Assembly (NCBI RefSeq): GCF_014636935.1
Contig: NZ_BMES01000001.1
Location: forward strand, 124,001 to 188,000
DNA from: Alsobacter metallidurans
Lineage (GTDB): Bacteria; Pseudomonadota; Alphaproteobacteria; Rhizobiales; Beijerinckiaceae
DNA length: 64,000 nt
Direction of reading: 5' to 3'
Part shown: positions 56,901-64,000 of the stretch, piece after piece
Position numbering within the stretch: the first letter of the stretch is position 1
How the letters are laid out: each line of letters starts with the position of its first letter
Notes under the pieces: generated by a model
Told to the model about the DNA's origin: nothing
Database searches by the model: none
The model's input: the letters and a program-made list of their open reading frames with translations, nothing else
Made by a program: the position numbers and the translations under genes

Positions 56901-57246
56901 GCAGCAGCTCGTGCTGCAGCTCCGTGGGGTAGGCGAACGGGATCGTTTGCGCGTAATCCTCGACGAAGAAGTCGAACGGGTTCACGACCGCCAGCTCGGC
57001 GACGAGGTCCACCTCGATCTTCAGCTCGGTCGCGGGCTCCGGGAACACCAGCCGGGCCAGCCAATTGCCGTGCGGATCCTGCTGCCAGTTGATGAAGTGG
57101 TTGGCGGGCGACACCTTGAGCGAATAGCTCTTCACCGGCGTGCGGCTGTGCGGGGCTGGACGCAGGCGGATCACCTGCGGACCGATCATCACCGGCCGGT
57201 CGTAAGTGTAATGCGTCAGATGGTGCAGGGCTGCGGTGATGGACAC
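53896..57246 (-). CDS. Large transglutaminase/DUF2126 protein
   Basis: A 1116-residue protein. Residues 1-290 are a transglutaminase-like domain: [19 protein letters not shown] at the N-terminus, the active-site cysteine in [16 protein letters not shown] and the histidine in [20 protein letters not shown]. Residues 380-1110 are a DUF2126 region with [32 protein letters not shown] and [17 protein letters not shown], resembling amidoligase-linked families. The GTG at 57246 follows GGAAGG and starts the conserved domain; a frame extending to 57480 upstream is not taken as coding. It is the first gene of the operon. Confidence 0.92.
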   Translation of the reverse strand: MSITAALHHLTHYTYDRPVMIGPQVIRLRPAPHSRTPVKSYSLKVSPANHFINWQQDPHGNWLARLVFPEPATELKIEVDLVAELAVVNPFDFFVEDYAQTIPFAYPTELQHELLPYLELEDGGPELDAYVAGISREPLPVVDFLVGLNQRLQGQIEYTIRMEPGVQTPAQTLTIGVGSCRDTSWLLVQILRRLGLAARFCSGYLIQLKHDLKALDGPAGTDHDFTDLHAWAEVFIPGAGWIGLDPTSGLFCGEGHIPLAATPHYRSAAPISGMVGYAEVTFDFAMNVTRVAEKPRITLPFADEAWQALDRVGEQVDRDLAAQDVRLTMGGEPTFVSVDDYEAEEWNTAAVGPTKRERADALVRRLQQRFAPGGFLHHGQGKWYPGESLPRWTFALYWRKDGEPVWRDPSLLALETPEAPLRPEQAEAVARGFAERLGIPADYAVPAYEDPAQWILKEAELPDNVDPLDSKLEDPEARARIARVFEHGLGRATGWVLPVQTWNAQAGDKRWQTERWKLRRGKLFLVPGDSPVGYRLPLGSLPHVPAASYPYVVPADPAEPRGPLPTAAAIAALVQAPDREHTQPQIAGAQPESGVGAQELVEQVAIAGAVRTAVAFEVRDGILYVFMPPVKKLEDYLELIAAIEDTARDNRLKVRIEGYAPPQDPRIDVLKVTPDPGVIEVNVQPAANWRELVAITQGVYEEARLSRLGADKFMLDGRHTGTGGGNHVVVGGATPGDSPFLRRPDLLKSLVLYWQRHPSLSYMFSGLFIGPTSQAPRVDEARHDSLYELETAIRMVSGPGGPPTPPWLVDRLFRNLLVDVTGNTHRSEICIDKLFSPEGPTGRLGLVEFRSFEMPPDSRMSLAQQLLLRALIAWFWRQPQDGDFTRWGTALHDRFMLPQVMWGDFLEVVADLRRAGYAIDSLWFEAQREFRFPFYGVIEAGGVQMEIRQALEPWNVMGETGAIGGTVRFVDSSVERLQVKVDGFNPSRHVVACNGRRVPMTPTGVAGEAVAGVRFKAWQPASGLHPTIPVHAPLTFDVLDMWSGRSLGGCVYHVAHPGGRNYDTFPVNAYEAEARRLARFDAQGHTPGPIAPPPAEPSLEFPMTLDLRRRPPGWMS

Positions 57247-57463
57247 AGGGAGCCTTCCGTTAGGACAGTCCGGAGCCGCCCTGCGGCTCAGCGTTACGCG
57301 TTCGGATTCCGGAGGCAAGGCTCGTGCCGCCCTGTCGGGCGCATCTTGCACAACTGATAAGCTGAAGTCGACCCGTGGTGACCCGCCGCACGGGCGCCGG
57401 GGTCGGGCCGCAACTCCCGTTCCGCCGCCGCGTTGGGCGAGCCTACAGCAAGGAGAGGTCCCG

Positions 57464-58861
<1,398 letters not shown>

Positions 58862-58877
58862 CGGGTTCCCCGCCCGT

Positions 58878-58962
58878 CATTGCGAGCCGAAGGCGAAGCA
58901 ATCCAGACGCGTGGGAGTGCGCTCCATGCCCGGCGGCTGGATTGCTTCGCTGGCTCGCAATG
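58878..58962. repeat. REP-like inverted repeat between convergent fumC and aminotransferase genes
   Basis: The arm at 58878-58906 (starting CATTGCGAGCC and ending GCGAAGCAATCCAG) recurs in inverse form at 58937-58962 (CTGGATTGCTTCGC...CTCGCAATG), with a 3-base deletion. The words GCGAAGCAATCC and TGCGAGC are those of a dispersed palindromic element of Hyphomicrobiales. It probably forms a long hairpin in transcripts from both sides. Confidence 0.7.
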
Positions 58963-58995
58963 GCGGCGAGGCGGTTGCGTCAACGAAGGTTGGTC

Positions 58996-60165
58996 CTAAA
59001 CGGCCAATCCCTCCAGCCGCCCGGGCAATTCCGCGATCGCGGCGGCGTCCGCGTTGGCGAAGGCCACGCGCAGATGACCGTCCTGCCCAGCCCCGAAGAA
59101 GCCGCCCGGCAGCGCCAGCACGCCGCGTCGCTCGGCCATCCGGCGCGAGACGGCGGGCGCGGCGACGCCCGCGAAAGGGTGGGCCACATACGCGAAATAG
59201 GCTCCCATGGAGTCGATGCGCCAGCCCGGCAGCTGTGCAAACGCCGCCCGGAACGCCGCGGCGCGCGCCGCGATCTCGCGGCGGTTCGCCTCGCGCCAGT
59301 CGTCCAGCGCCCCGATCGCCCAGGTGAGCGCCGTCTGTCCGGCCCTCGCCGGGCAGATCTGGATGCAATCCAGCACCTTGCCGATCTGGGCGATCACGGC
59401 CTCGCCCGCCGTCACGGCGCCGAGCCGGTGGCCGGGCACGCAGTAGGACTTGGAGAAGCTGTAAAGCCCGATCAAGACGTCGCGCCACCCGGGCTCCGCG
59501 AACAAGCCGTGCGGCCGCTGGTGCGCGCCCTCCAGGAAGTCGCGGTAGGTCTCGTCCACGACGAGCCATATATTGCGTCGCCGGCACAGAGCCGCGAAGC
59601 GCGCCAGCGTTTCGGGCGGGTACACCGCGCCCGTGGGGTTGTTGGGCGTGATCAGCACGATGGCCTTCACGCGGTCGTCGATCAACGCCTCGGCGGCTTC
59701 GGGATCGGGCACGAAGCCGGTTTCGGCCGAGCAGGGCAGGGGCCGCGCCTCCACGCCGAGCATGCGGCATGTCATCTCGTGGTTGAAGTACCACGGCGAG
59801 GGCAGCAACACGGTGTCGCCGGCCTTGGCCAGCGCCATCAGCGCGATAACGAAGGCCTGGTTGCAGCCGGCCGTGACGGCGGTCTCGCCCGGCCGAATCG
59901 GCGCGCCATACAGCGCCGTGGCGTGCGCCGCATAGGCCTCCCGCAGCGCGTCGTCGCCGAAGATCGAGCCATAGCCGGCCGAGCGAACGTCGCCGGCCGC
60001 GGCCGCGAGGCGCGCCAGCATCTCGGGGTGCGGCGGATAGCCCGGCACCGCCTGCGACAGGTCGATCAGCGGTCCGCGGTCGCCCGTGTAGGAGCGCGTC
60101 CACCCCTGCGCCTCGGGGATCGGCGGCGTGCCTGTGTCCAGCAGGTTGGGATTGAGGGCTGCCAT
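58996..60165 (-). CDS. Class I/II pyridoxal phosphate aminotransferase
   Basis: A 389-residue enzyme of fold type I. The lysine that binds PLP is in [43 protein letters not shown] and the late [21 protein letters not shown] with the substrate arginine are typical. Aromatic or branched amino acids, or a related amine, could be substrates; sequence alone does not decide. It is single and convergent with fumC, divergent from the agmatinase gene. Confidence 0.92.
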   Translation of the reverse strand: MAALNPNLLDTGTPPIPEAQGWTRSYTGDRGPLIDLSQAVPGYPPHPEMLARLAAAAGDVRSAGYGSIFGDDALREAYAAHATALYGAPIRPGETAVTAGCNQAFVIALMALAKAGDTVLLPSPWYFNHEMTCRMLGVEARPLPCSAETGFVPDPEAAEALIDDRVKAIVLITPNNPTGAVYPPETLARFAALCRRRNIWLVVDETYRDFLEGAHQRPHGLFAEPGWRDVLIGLYSFSKSYCVPGHRLGAVTAGEAVIAQIGKVLDCIQICPARAGQTALTWAIGALDDWREANRREIAARAAAFRAAFAQLPGWRIDSMGAYFAYVAHPFAGVAAPAVSRRMAERRGVLALPGGFFGAGQDGHLRVAFANADAAAIAELPGRLEGLAV

Positions 60166-60273
60166 GCGTGAGGTCCCAAGCGCATCCTTGCGCGCGCGGC
60201 GTCCTTCCTACAGGCTTCGACCCGAGGGTCCAACCCGTTGCGCGTCCCCGGCGCGACCGGACCCGCCACGAGG

Positions 60274-61329
60274 ATGCGAAACGTGAACGACGACAAGCTG
60301 AAGGCGCTGCGCGAGAAATATGAAGCCGCCCGCGGCGCCGACATCTACGATCCCGAATTCGCCAAGGTGGCGGCCGGCCAGTTTCAGGGCGACCGGCGCA
60401 AATGGCCCTTCGCGGACCCGGCGACCTTCATGGGAGCGACCTTCCGGCCGCAGGCGCTGGAGGAGAACTTCGCCGATCTCGACGTCGCCGTCGTGGGCGT
60501 GCCGATGGACCTGGGCGTCACCAACCGGGCTGGCGCCCGTCTGGGCCCGCGCGCGGTGCGCTCGGTGGAGCGCATCGGGCCCTTCGAGCACGTGCTGCGC
60601 CGCGCGCCCCTGCAAACGCTGCGGGTCGCGGATGTCGGCGACGTGCCGTTCCGCAGCCGCTACAGCCTGGAAAGCTGCCACGAGGACATCGTCGATTACT
60701 ACACCAGGATCGTGGACGCCGGCGTGATCCCGCTTTCGGTGGGCGGCGACCACTCGATCAGCATGTCGATCCTGAAGGCGGTGGGCCGCGACCGCCCTGT
60801 CGGCATGGTGCATATCGACGCCCACGCGGACACCTCCGGCCCCTACGAGGGCTCCAAGTTCCACCATGGCGGGCCGTTCCGGCAGGCGGTGCTTGACGGC
60901 GTTCTCGACCCCGAGCGCGTGGTGCAGATCGGCATCCGCGGCGGCGCGGAGTACCTATGGGAGTTCTCGTTCGACTCCGGCATGACCGTGATCCACGCCG
61001 AGGAATTCGCCGCCATGGGGCCCGAGGCCGCCATCGCAAAGGCGCGCGCCGTGGTGGGCGACGGCCCGACCTACGTGTCCTTTGACGTCGACAGCCTCGA
61101 TCCGGCCTTCGCGCCCGGCACCGGCACGCCCGAGGTCGGCGGCCTGACGCCGCGCGAGGCGCTGCAGATCCTGCGCGGCCTGCGCGGGATCGATGTTGTC
61201 GGCGGCGACGTCGTGGAAGTCGCGCCGCAATACGACGCCACCAGCAACACCGCCCAGGCGGGCGCGCAGGTGCTATTCACGATCCTGTCGCTGATCGACA
61301 TCGCGCACGAGCGACGCAAACGCGCCTGA
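60274..61329 (+). CDS. Agmatinase-family ureohydrolase
   Basis: A 351-residue metal-dependent hydrolase of the arginase fold. The manganese ligands are in GGDHSIS, DAHADTSGPYEG and SFDVDSLDPAFAPGTGTPE; the early KWPFADPATFMGATFRP is typical of this subgroup. Agmatinase gives putrescine and urea; related enzymes act on guanidinobutyrate or guanidine. The ATG at 60274 is chosen, but a GTG at 60283 is possible. The likely product, urea, is a substrate for the urease in this window. Exact substrate uncertain. Confidence 0.88.
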   Translation: MRNVNDDKLKALREKYEAARGADIYDPEFAKVAAGQFQGDRRKWPFADPATFMGATFRPQALEENFADLDVAVVGVPMDLGVTNRAGARLGPRAVRSVERIGPFEHVLRRAPLQTLRVADVGDVPFRSRYSLESCHEDIVDYYTRIVDAGVIPLSVGGDHSISMSILKAVGRDRPVGMVHIDAHADTSGPYEGSKFHHGGPFRQAVLDGVLDPERVVQIGIRGGAEYLWEFSFDSGMTVIHAEEFAAMGPEAAIAKARAVVGDGPTYVSFDVDSLDPAFAPGTGTPEVGGLTPREALQILRGLRGIDVVGGDVVEVAPQYDATSNTAQAGAQVLFTILSLIDIAHERRKRA

Positions 61330-61411
61330 GCCATGCGCGGCGCGCTCTTCCGCGCTGCAACATGGCGCCTATCTTTGCCCTTCCCCCGACCTTGAACCGG
61401 GTTTCCTCACC

Positions 61412-62527
61412 ATGTCCCTCCTGTTTTCTCCCATCGCGCTCGGCAATGTCGAATTGCCCAACCGCATCGCGGTCGCGCCCATGTGCCAGTATTCTGCCAC
61501 GGACGGCTGCGCCAGCGACTGGCATCTCCAGCACTGGATGAACCTCGCCATGTCGGGCGCAGGCCTCGTCACCGTCGAGGCCACCGCCGTCGAGCGCCAC
61601 GGCCGCATCAGCCATGGCGACATGGGTCTCTACTCGGACGACAACGAGCGCGCCTTCGCCCGCGCGCTGGCGGCCGCCCGCGCGGTGGCGCTGCCGGGCG
61701 TGAAGTTCGCCGTCCAGCTCGCGCATGCGGGCCGCAAGGCGTCCTCGCAGCGCCCCTGGGAGGGCGGCGGCCCGCTCAAGGCCGACCAGGATCCCTGGCA
61801 GACCGTGGCTCCGTCCGCGATCCCGTTCGCGGAAGGTTGGCACGCGCCCAAGGCCGCCGACGCGCAGGATCTCGACCGGATTGAAGCCGCCTTCGTGCAG
61901 GCCGCCAAGCGCACGGCGCGACTGGGCGTCGAGGTGATCGAGCTCCATTTCGCGCATGGCTATCTCGGCCACGAGTTCCAGTCGCCCTTCTCCAACCAGC
62001 GCACGGACGAGTATGGCGGCACGCCTGAGAAGCGCCGCGCCTTTCTGCTGCGCATCGCCGAGGCCGTGCGGGCGGCCGTGCCGGGAACCGTGGCGGTCGG
62101 CGCCCGCATCACGGGCTCCGACTGGACAGAGGGCGGCATCACGCCGGACGACGCCGTCGCGCTCGCGTCCGAGCTGAAGGCGCTTGGCCTGAGCTGGGTG
62201 GACGTGACGTCGGGCGGCAACGTCTCCACCGCCCGCATTCCGGTAGGGCCCGGGTACCAGGTGCCGTTCGCGGCCGCGGTGAAAAAGGGCTCGGGCATCG
62301 TCACCCGCGCGGTCGGGATGATCGCCACTGCCCAGCACGCCGAGGAGATCCTCCAGAAGGGCGAGGCCGACCAGATCGCGCTGGCGCGCGCCTTCCTGGA
62401 CAACCCACGCTGGGGTTGGCACGCCGCCGAGGCGCTCGGCTTCGACCTGCCGCGCCCGCCGCAATACGCCCGTGCGGCCCCGAAGCTCTGGCCCGGCGCC
62501 AGGCTGGCCCGCCCGGACGTGCACTGA
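61412..62527 (+). CDS. NADH:flavin oxidoreductase, Old Yellow Enzyme (YqjM-like)
   Basis: A 371-residue FMN-dependent TIM-barrel reductase. NRIAVAPMCQYSATDG carries the YqjM-type cysteine; KFAVQLAHAGRKASSQRPW, EVIELHFAHGYLGHEFQSPF, NQRTDEYGG and the substrate histidine pair (HFAH) match the thermophilic-like OYE class. These reduce activated alkenes with NADPH. The gene stands alone, 83 bases after the agmatinase gene, same strand. Physiological substrate unknown. Confidence 0.93.
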   Translation: MSLLFSPIALGNVELPNRIAVAPMCQYSATDGCASDWHLQHWMNLAMSGAGLVTVEATAVERHGRISHGDMGLYSDDNERAFARALAAARAVALPGVKFAVQLAHAGRKASSQRPWEGGGPLKADQDPWQTVAPSAIPFAEGWHAPKAADAQDLDRIEAAFVQAAKRTARLGVEVIELHFAHGYLGHEFQSPFSNQRTDEYGGTPEKRRAFLLRIAEAVRAAVPGTVAVGARITGSDWTEGGITPDDAVALASELKALGLSWVDVTSGGNVSTARIPVGPGYQVPFAAAVKKGSGIVTRAVGMIATAQHAEEILQKGEADQIALARAFLDNPRWGWHAAEALGFDLPRPPQYARAAPKLWPGARLARPDVH

Positions 62528-62535
62528 TCCAGGCG

Positions 62536-62561
62536 CCCTCTCCCGCCTAAGCGGGAGAGGG
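62536..62561. terminator. Hairpin between convergent genes
   Basis: CCCTCTCCCGC and GCGGGAGAGGG form a perfect 11-bp stem with the loop CTAA, followed by ATTT. It lies 9 bases after the oxidoreductase stop and 9 bases after the end of the EamA gene, so it can terminate both. The sequence also resembles a dispersed element of this order. Confidence 0.7.
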
Positions 62562-62569
62562 ATTTGCCG

Positions 62570-63472
62570 CTATCCCGTCGCGCGCCGCTCGGCGATGAGC
62601 AGCCCCACGCCGCTCGCAATGATCAGGCTCGCCCCCATCACGACGCCGATGCGCGGAATGTCGCCCCAGATCGCGAAGCCGAACACGAAGGCCCACACCA
62701 GCGCGGAATATTCAAAGGGCGCGACCGCCGAGGCCGGCGCGTAGCGAAAGCCCTCGAACACGAGATACTGCCCCGCCCCGCCCGCCACGCCGAGGCCCAG
62801 CAGCAGCAGCGCTTGCGTCCAGGTGGGCGTCACCCACAGGAAGGGCAGCGCGACCGCGCAGCCCAGCGCGAAAATGAAGTTCGAGGCGATCATCTGCGTG
62901 GCCGTCGCCTCGGTGCGGCTGATGATCCGCACCAGGATGTTGGTCCACGCCCACAGGAAGGCCGAGGCCACCACCATGGCGGCGGGAATGAAATTCACCG
63001 AGCCGGTCGTATCGGCCGCCAGAGCCACCCCCAGGAAGCCGACGCCGGCCGCCAGCCAGCGCGCCAGCGTGACCTGCTCCTTGAGGATCAGGATCGACAG
63101 CACCATCACGAAGATCGGGGCGGCGAAGTAGAGCGTCACCAGCTCGGCCAGCGGCAGCCACTTGGCGGCCGAGTAGTAGGATATCCACGCGATCAGGATC
63201 AGCACGCCCCGGCCCAGCAGCGCCGGCTTGGCGCGGCTGCGCAGCGCTGCGCCATAGACGCCCGGGCCCGCCAGCATGCCGGCGAAGATCATGATCATGA
63301 TGCTGCGCGCGAACAGGATCTCGAAGACGGGCAAGTCCTGCACGAGCCACTTCACGATGGCGTCCTGCACGCTGAAGCACGCGTAGCCGGCCATCGCGAG
63401 CCCGATGCCGGTCATGATCCGCGGATGGGGGGAAGGCTGCACGGCGGGGCGGACCACTGGGACGGGGACCAC
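62570..63472 (-). CDS. EamA (DMT family) transporter
   Basis: A 300-residue membrane protein with ten hydrophobic segments in two EamA repeats: residues 20-160 and 165-300, with the boundary after VALAADTTGS. The motifs MAGYACFSVQDAIVKWLV and APFEYSALVWAFVFGFAIWG fit the drug/metabolite transporter superfamily, which export or import small molecules. The GTG start at 63472 gives a Pro-rich leader; an ATG at 63415 giving 281 residues is equally plausible. Substrate unknown. Confidence 0.88.
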   Translation of the reverse strand: MVPVPVVRPAVQPSPHPRIMTGIGLAMAGYACFSVQDAIVKWLVQDLPVFEILFARSIMIMIFAGMLAGPGVYGAALRSRAKPALLGRGVLILIAWISYYSAAKWLPLAELVTLYFAAPIFVMVLSILILKEQVTLARWLAAGVGFLGVALAADTTGSVNFIPAAMVVASAFLWAWTNILVRIISRTEATATQMIASNFIFALGCAVALPFLWVTPTWTQALLLLGLGVAGGAGQYLVFEGFRYAPASAVAPFEYSALVWAFVFGFAIWGDIPRIGVVMGASLIIASGVGLLIAERRATG

Positions 63473-63740
63473 GAGGTCCGGGGGATCGCACGGGAGTATG
63501 GCGCGGCTTCGCGACGCGCCTGCGTCGGGACGCGCCCTCTTCTGTCACCCCGTCGCCTTCGGCGCCAGCCGGTCCGCGGCATGCATGGCATGCGGCTCCA
63601 ACAGCCTGCGGCCAGCAGGCGCGGGCTTCGATTTGCGGCCACGCATTCCTGCTCTATGCTGAAGCCAACGCCAGCGGCCAGCCGCGGGCGATCCCACTTC
63701 TCCCGGACCTCCGGTCTCGCCCCATCGTCATGGCGGATGA

Positions 63741-64000
63741 ATGAGCCTGCTTGAAATCCGAAACCTCTCGGTCAGCTTCGCGACCCGATCCGGCCAGTTC
63801 CGGGCCGTGGACGGCGTGGAACTCACGGTCGACCAGAACGACGTCGTCTCCATCGTGGGTGAATCGGGCTCGGGCAAGTCCGTCGCCATGCTGGCCGTGA
63901 TGGGCCTCCTGCCGTGGACCGCCACGGTGACGGCCGATCTCATGCGCTTCGACGGGCGCGATCTCCTGACCATCTCGGACAAGGAGCGCCGCTCCATCAT
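63741..64000 (+). CDS. Peptide/nickel-type ABC transporter ATPase, N-terminal part (cut by window end)
   Basis: The first 86 codons of an ATP-binding protein run off the right edge. MSLLEIRNLSVSFATRSG is followed by VDGVELTVDQNDVVSIVGES and the Walker A GESGSGKSVAMLAVMGLLPW. The opening and the Walker A context are those of the DppD/OppD class. The signature and Walker B motifs lie outside the window. The 268 bases before it, between the EamA start and this gene, hold no further gene that I can support. Confidence 0.88.
   Translation, partial: MSLLEIRNLSVSFATRSGQFRAVDGVELTVDQNDVVSIVGESGSGKSVAMLAVMGLLPWTATVTADLMRFDGRDLLTISDKERRSI

Noticed and set aside
53230-57357. A 1375-codon open frame on the + strand opposite the transglutaminase and ATP-grasp genes
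   Set aside because: Its protein is a run of Arg, Gly, Ala, His and Pro without family motifs, as expected for the antisense of high-G+C coding DNA. The minus-strand proteins have intact conserved motifs.

Overview
The window is a high-G+C stretch from an alphaproteobacterium, most likely of the order Hyphomicrobiales (Rhizobiales). The evidence is the gene content and protein sequence style: urease and hut clusters of alphaproteobacterial type, a choline-sulfatase, a methionine sulfoxide reductase pair msrPQ, many TRAP, ABC and chemotaxis genes, and dispersed REP-like hairpins. I saw no rRNA, tRNA, CRISPR array, insertion sequence or prophage gene. Coding density is very high; no gene-free stretch exceeds 300 bases, and many neighbouring genes overlap by 4 bases.

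Region 1 (1-8440, + strand): the end of a urease cluster (ureC partial, an MFS transporter, ureE with a His-rich tail, ureF, ureG, hupE/ureJ), then purU, then a TPP riboswitch with a ribosome-site sequestering hairpin driving thiM-thiE and an orphan TRAP binding protein. Region 2 (8489-16930): wrbA, choline-sulfatase, a UdgX-like glycosylase with no cysteines, a cupin, a protein kinase-universal stress protein fusion with an adjacent phosphoesterase, an AI-2E family transporter and a His-rich secreted peptide.

Region 3 (17031-24233): a tightly overlapped signalling operon of a TRAP-type binding protein, a membrane histidine kinase, a receiver/DUF3369/kinase hybrid and a receiver-nucleotide cyclase, followed by an orphan PotD-like binding protein. 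Region 4 (24309-39888): three chemoreceptors, two of them next to a secreted ligand-binding protein (PstS-like; Cache), a cytochrome b561-ethylbenzene dehydrogenase-like fusion with a flavodoxin-reductase-like partner behind an AT-rich leader, msrPQ with a 57-residue membrane protein, a PfkB sugar kinase and a haloacid dehalogenase.

Region 5 (39889-50509): a complete histidine utilisation set (hutI-hutH-hutG-hutU divergent from hutF-hutC) plus a NitT/TauT-type ABC importer and a CheY-like protein. The same HutC-type operator core lies between hutI and hutF and in front of the importer, which suggests that the importer carries histidine or urocanate. Region 6 (50520-57246, - strand): a transglutaminase/DUF2126, circularly permuted ATP-grasp/alpha-E, transglutaminase operon, a conserved but biochemically uncharacterised system. 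Region 7 (57464-64000): fumC, an aminotransferase, an agmatinase-family enzyme, an Old Yellow Enzyme homologue, an EamA transporter and the start of a peptide-type ABC ATPase cut by the window edge.

Two themes recur. Nitrogen release is one: urease, histidine degradation, and an agmatinase whose product would be urea. The other is sensing through separate periplasmic binding proteins encoded beside their likely receptors (TRAP protein/kinase, PstS-like/chemoreceptor, Cache/chemoreceptor).
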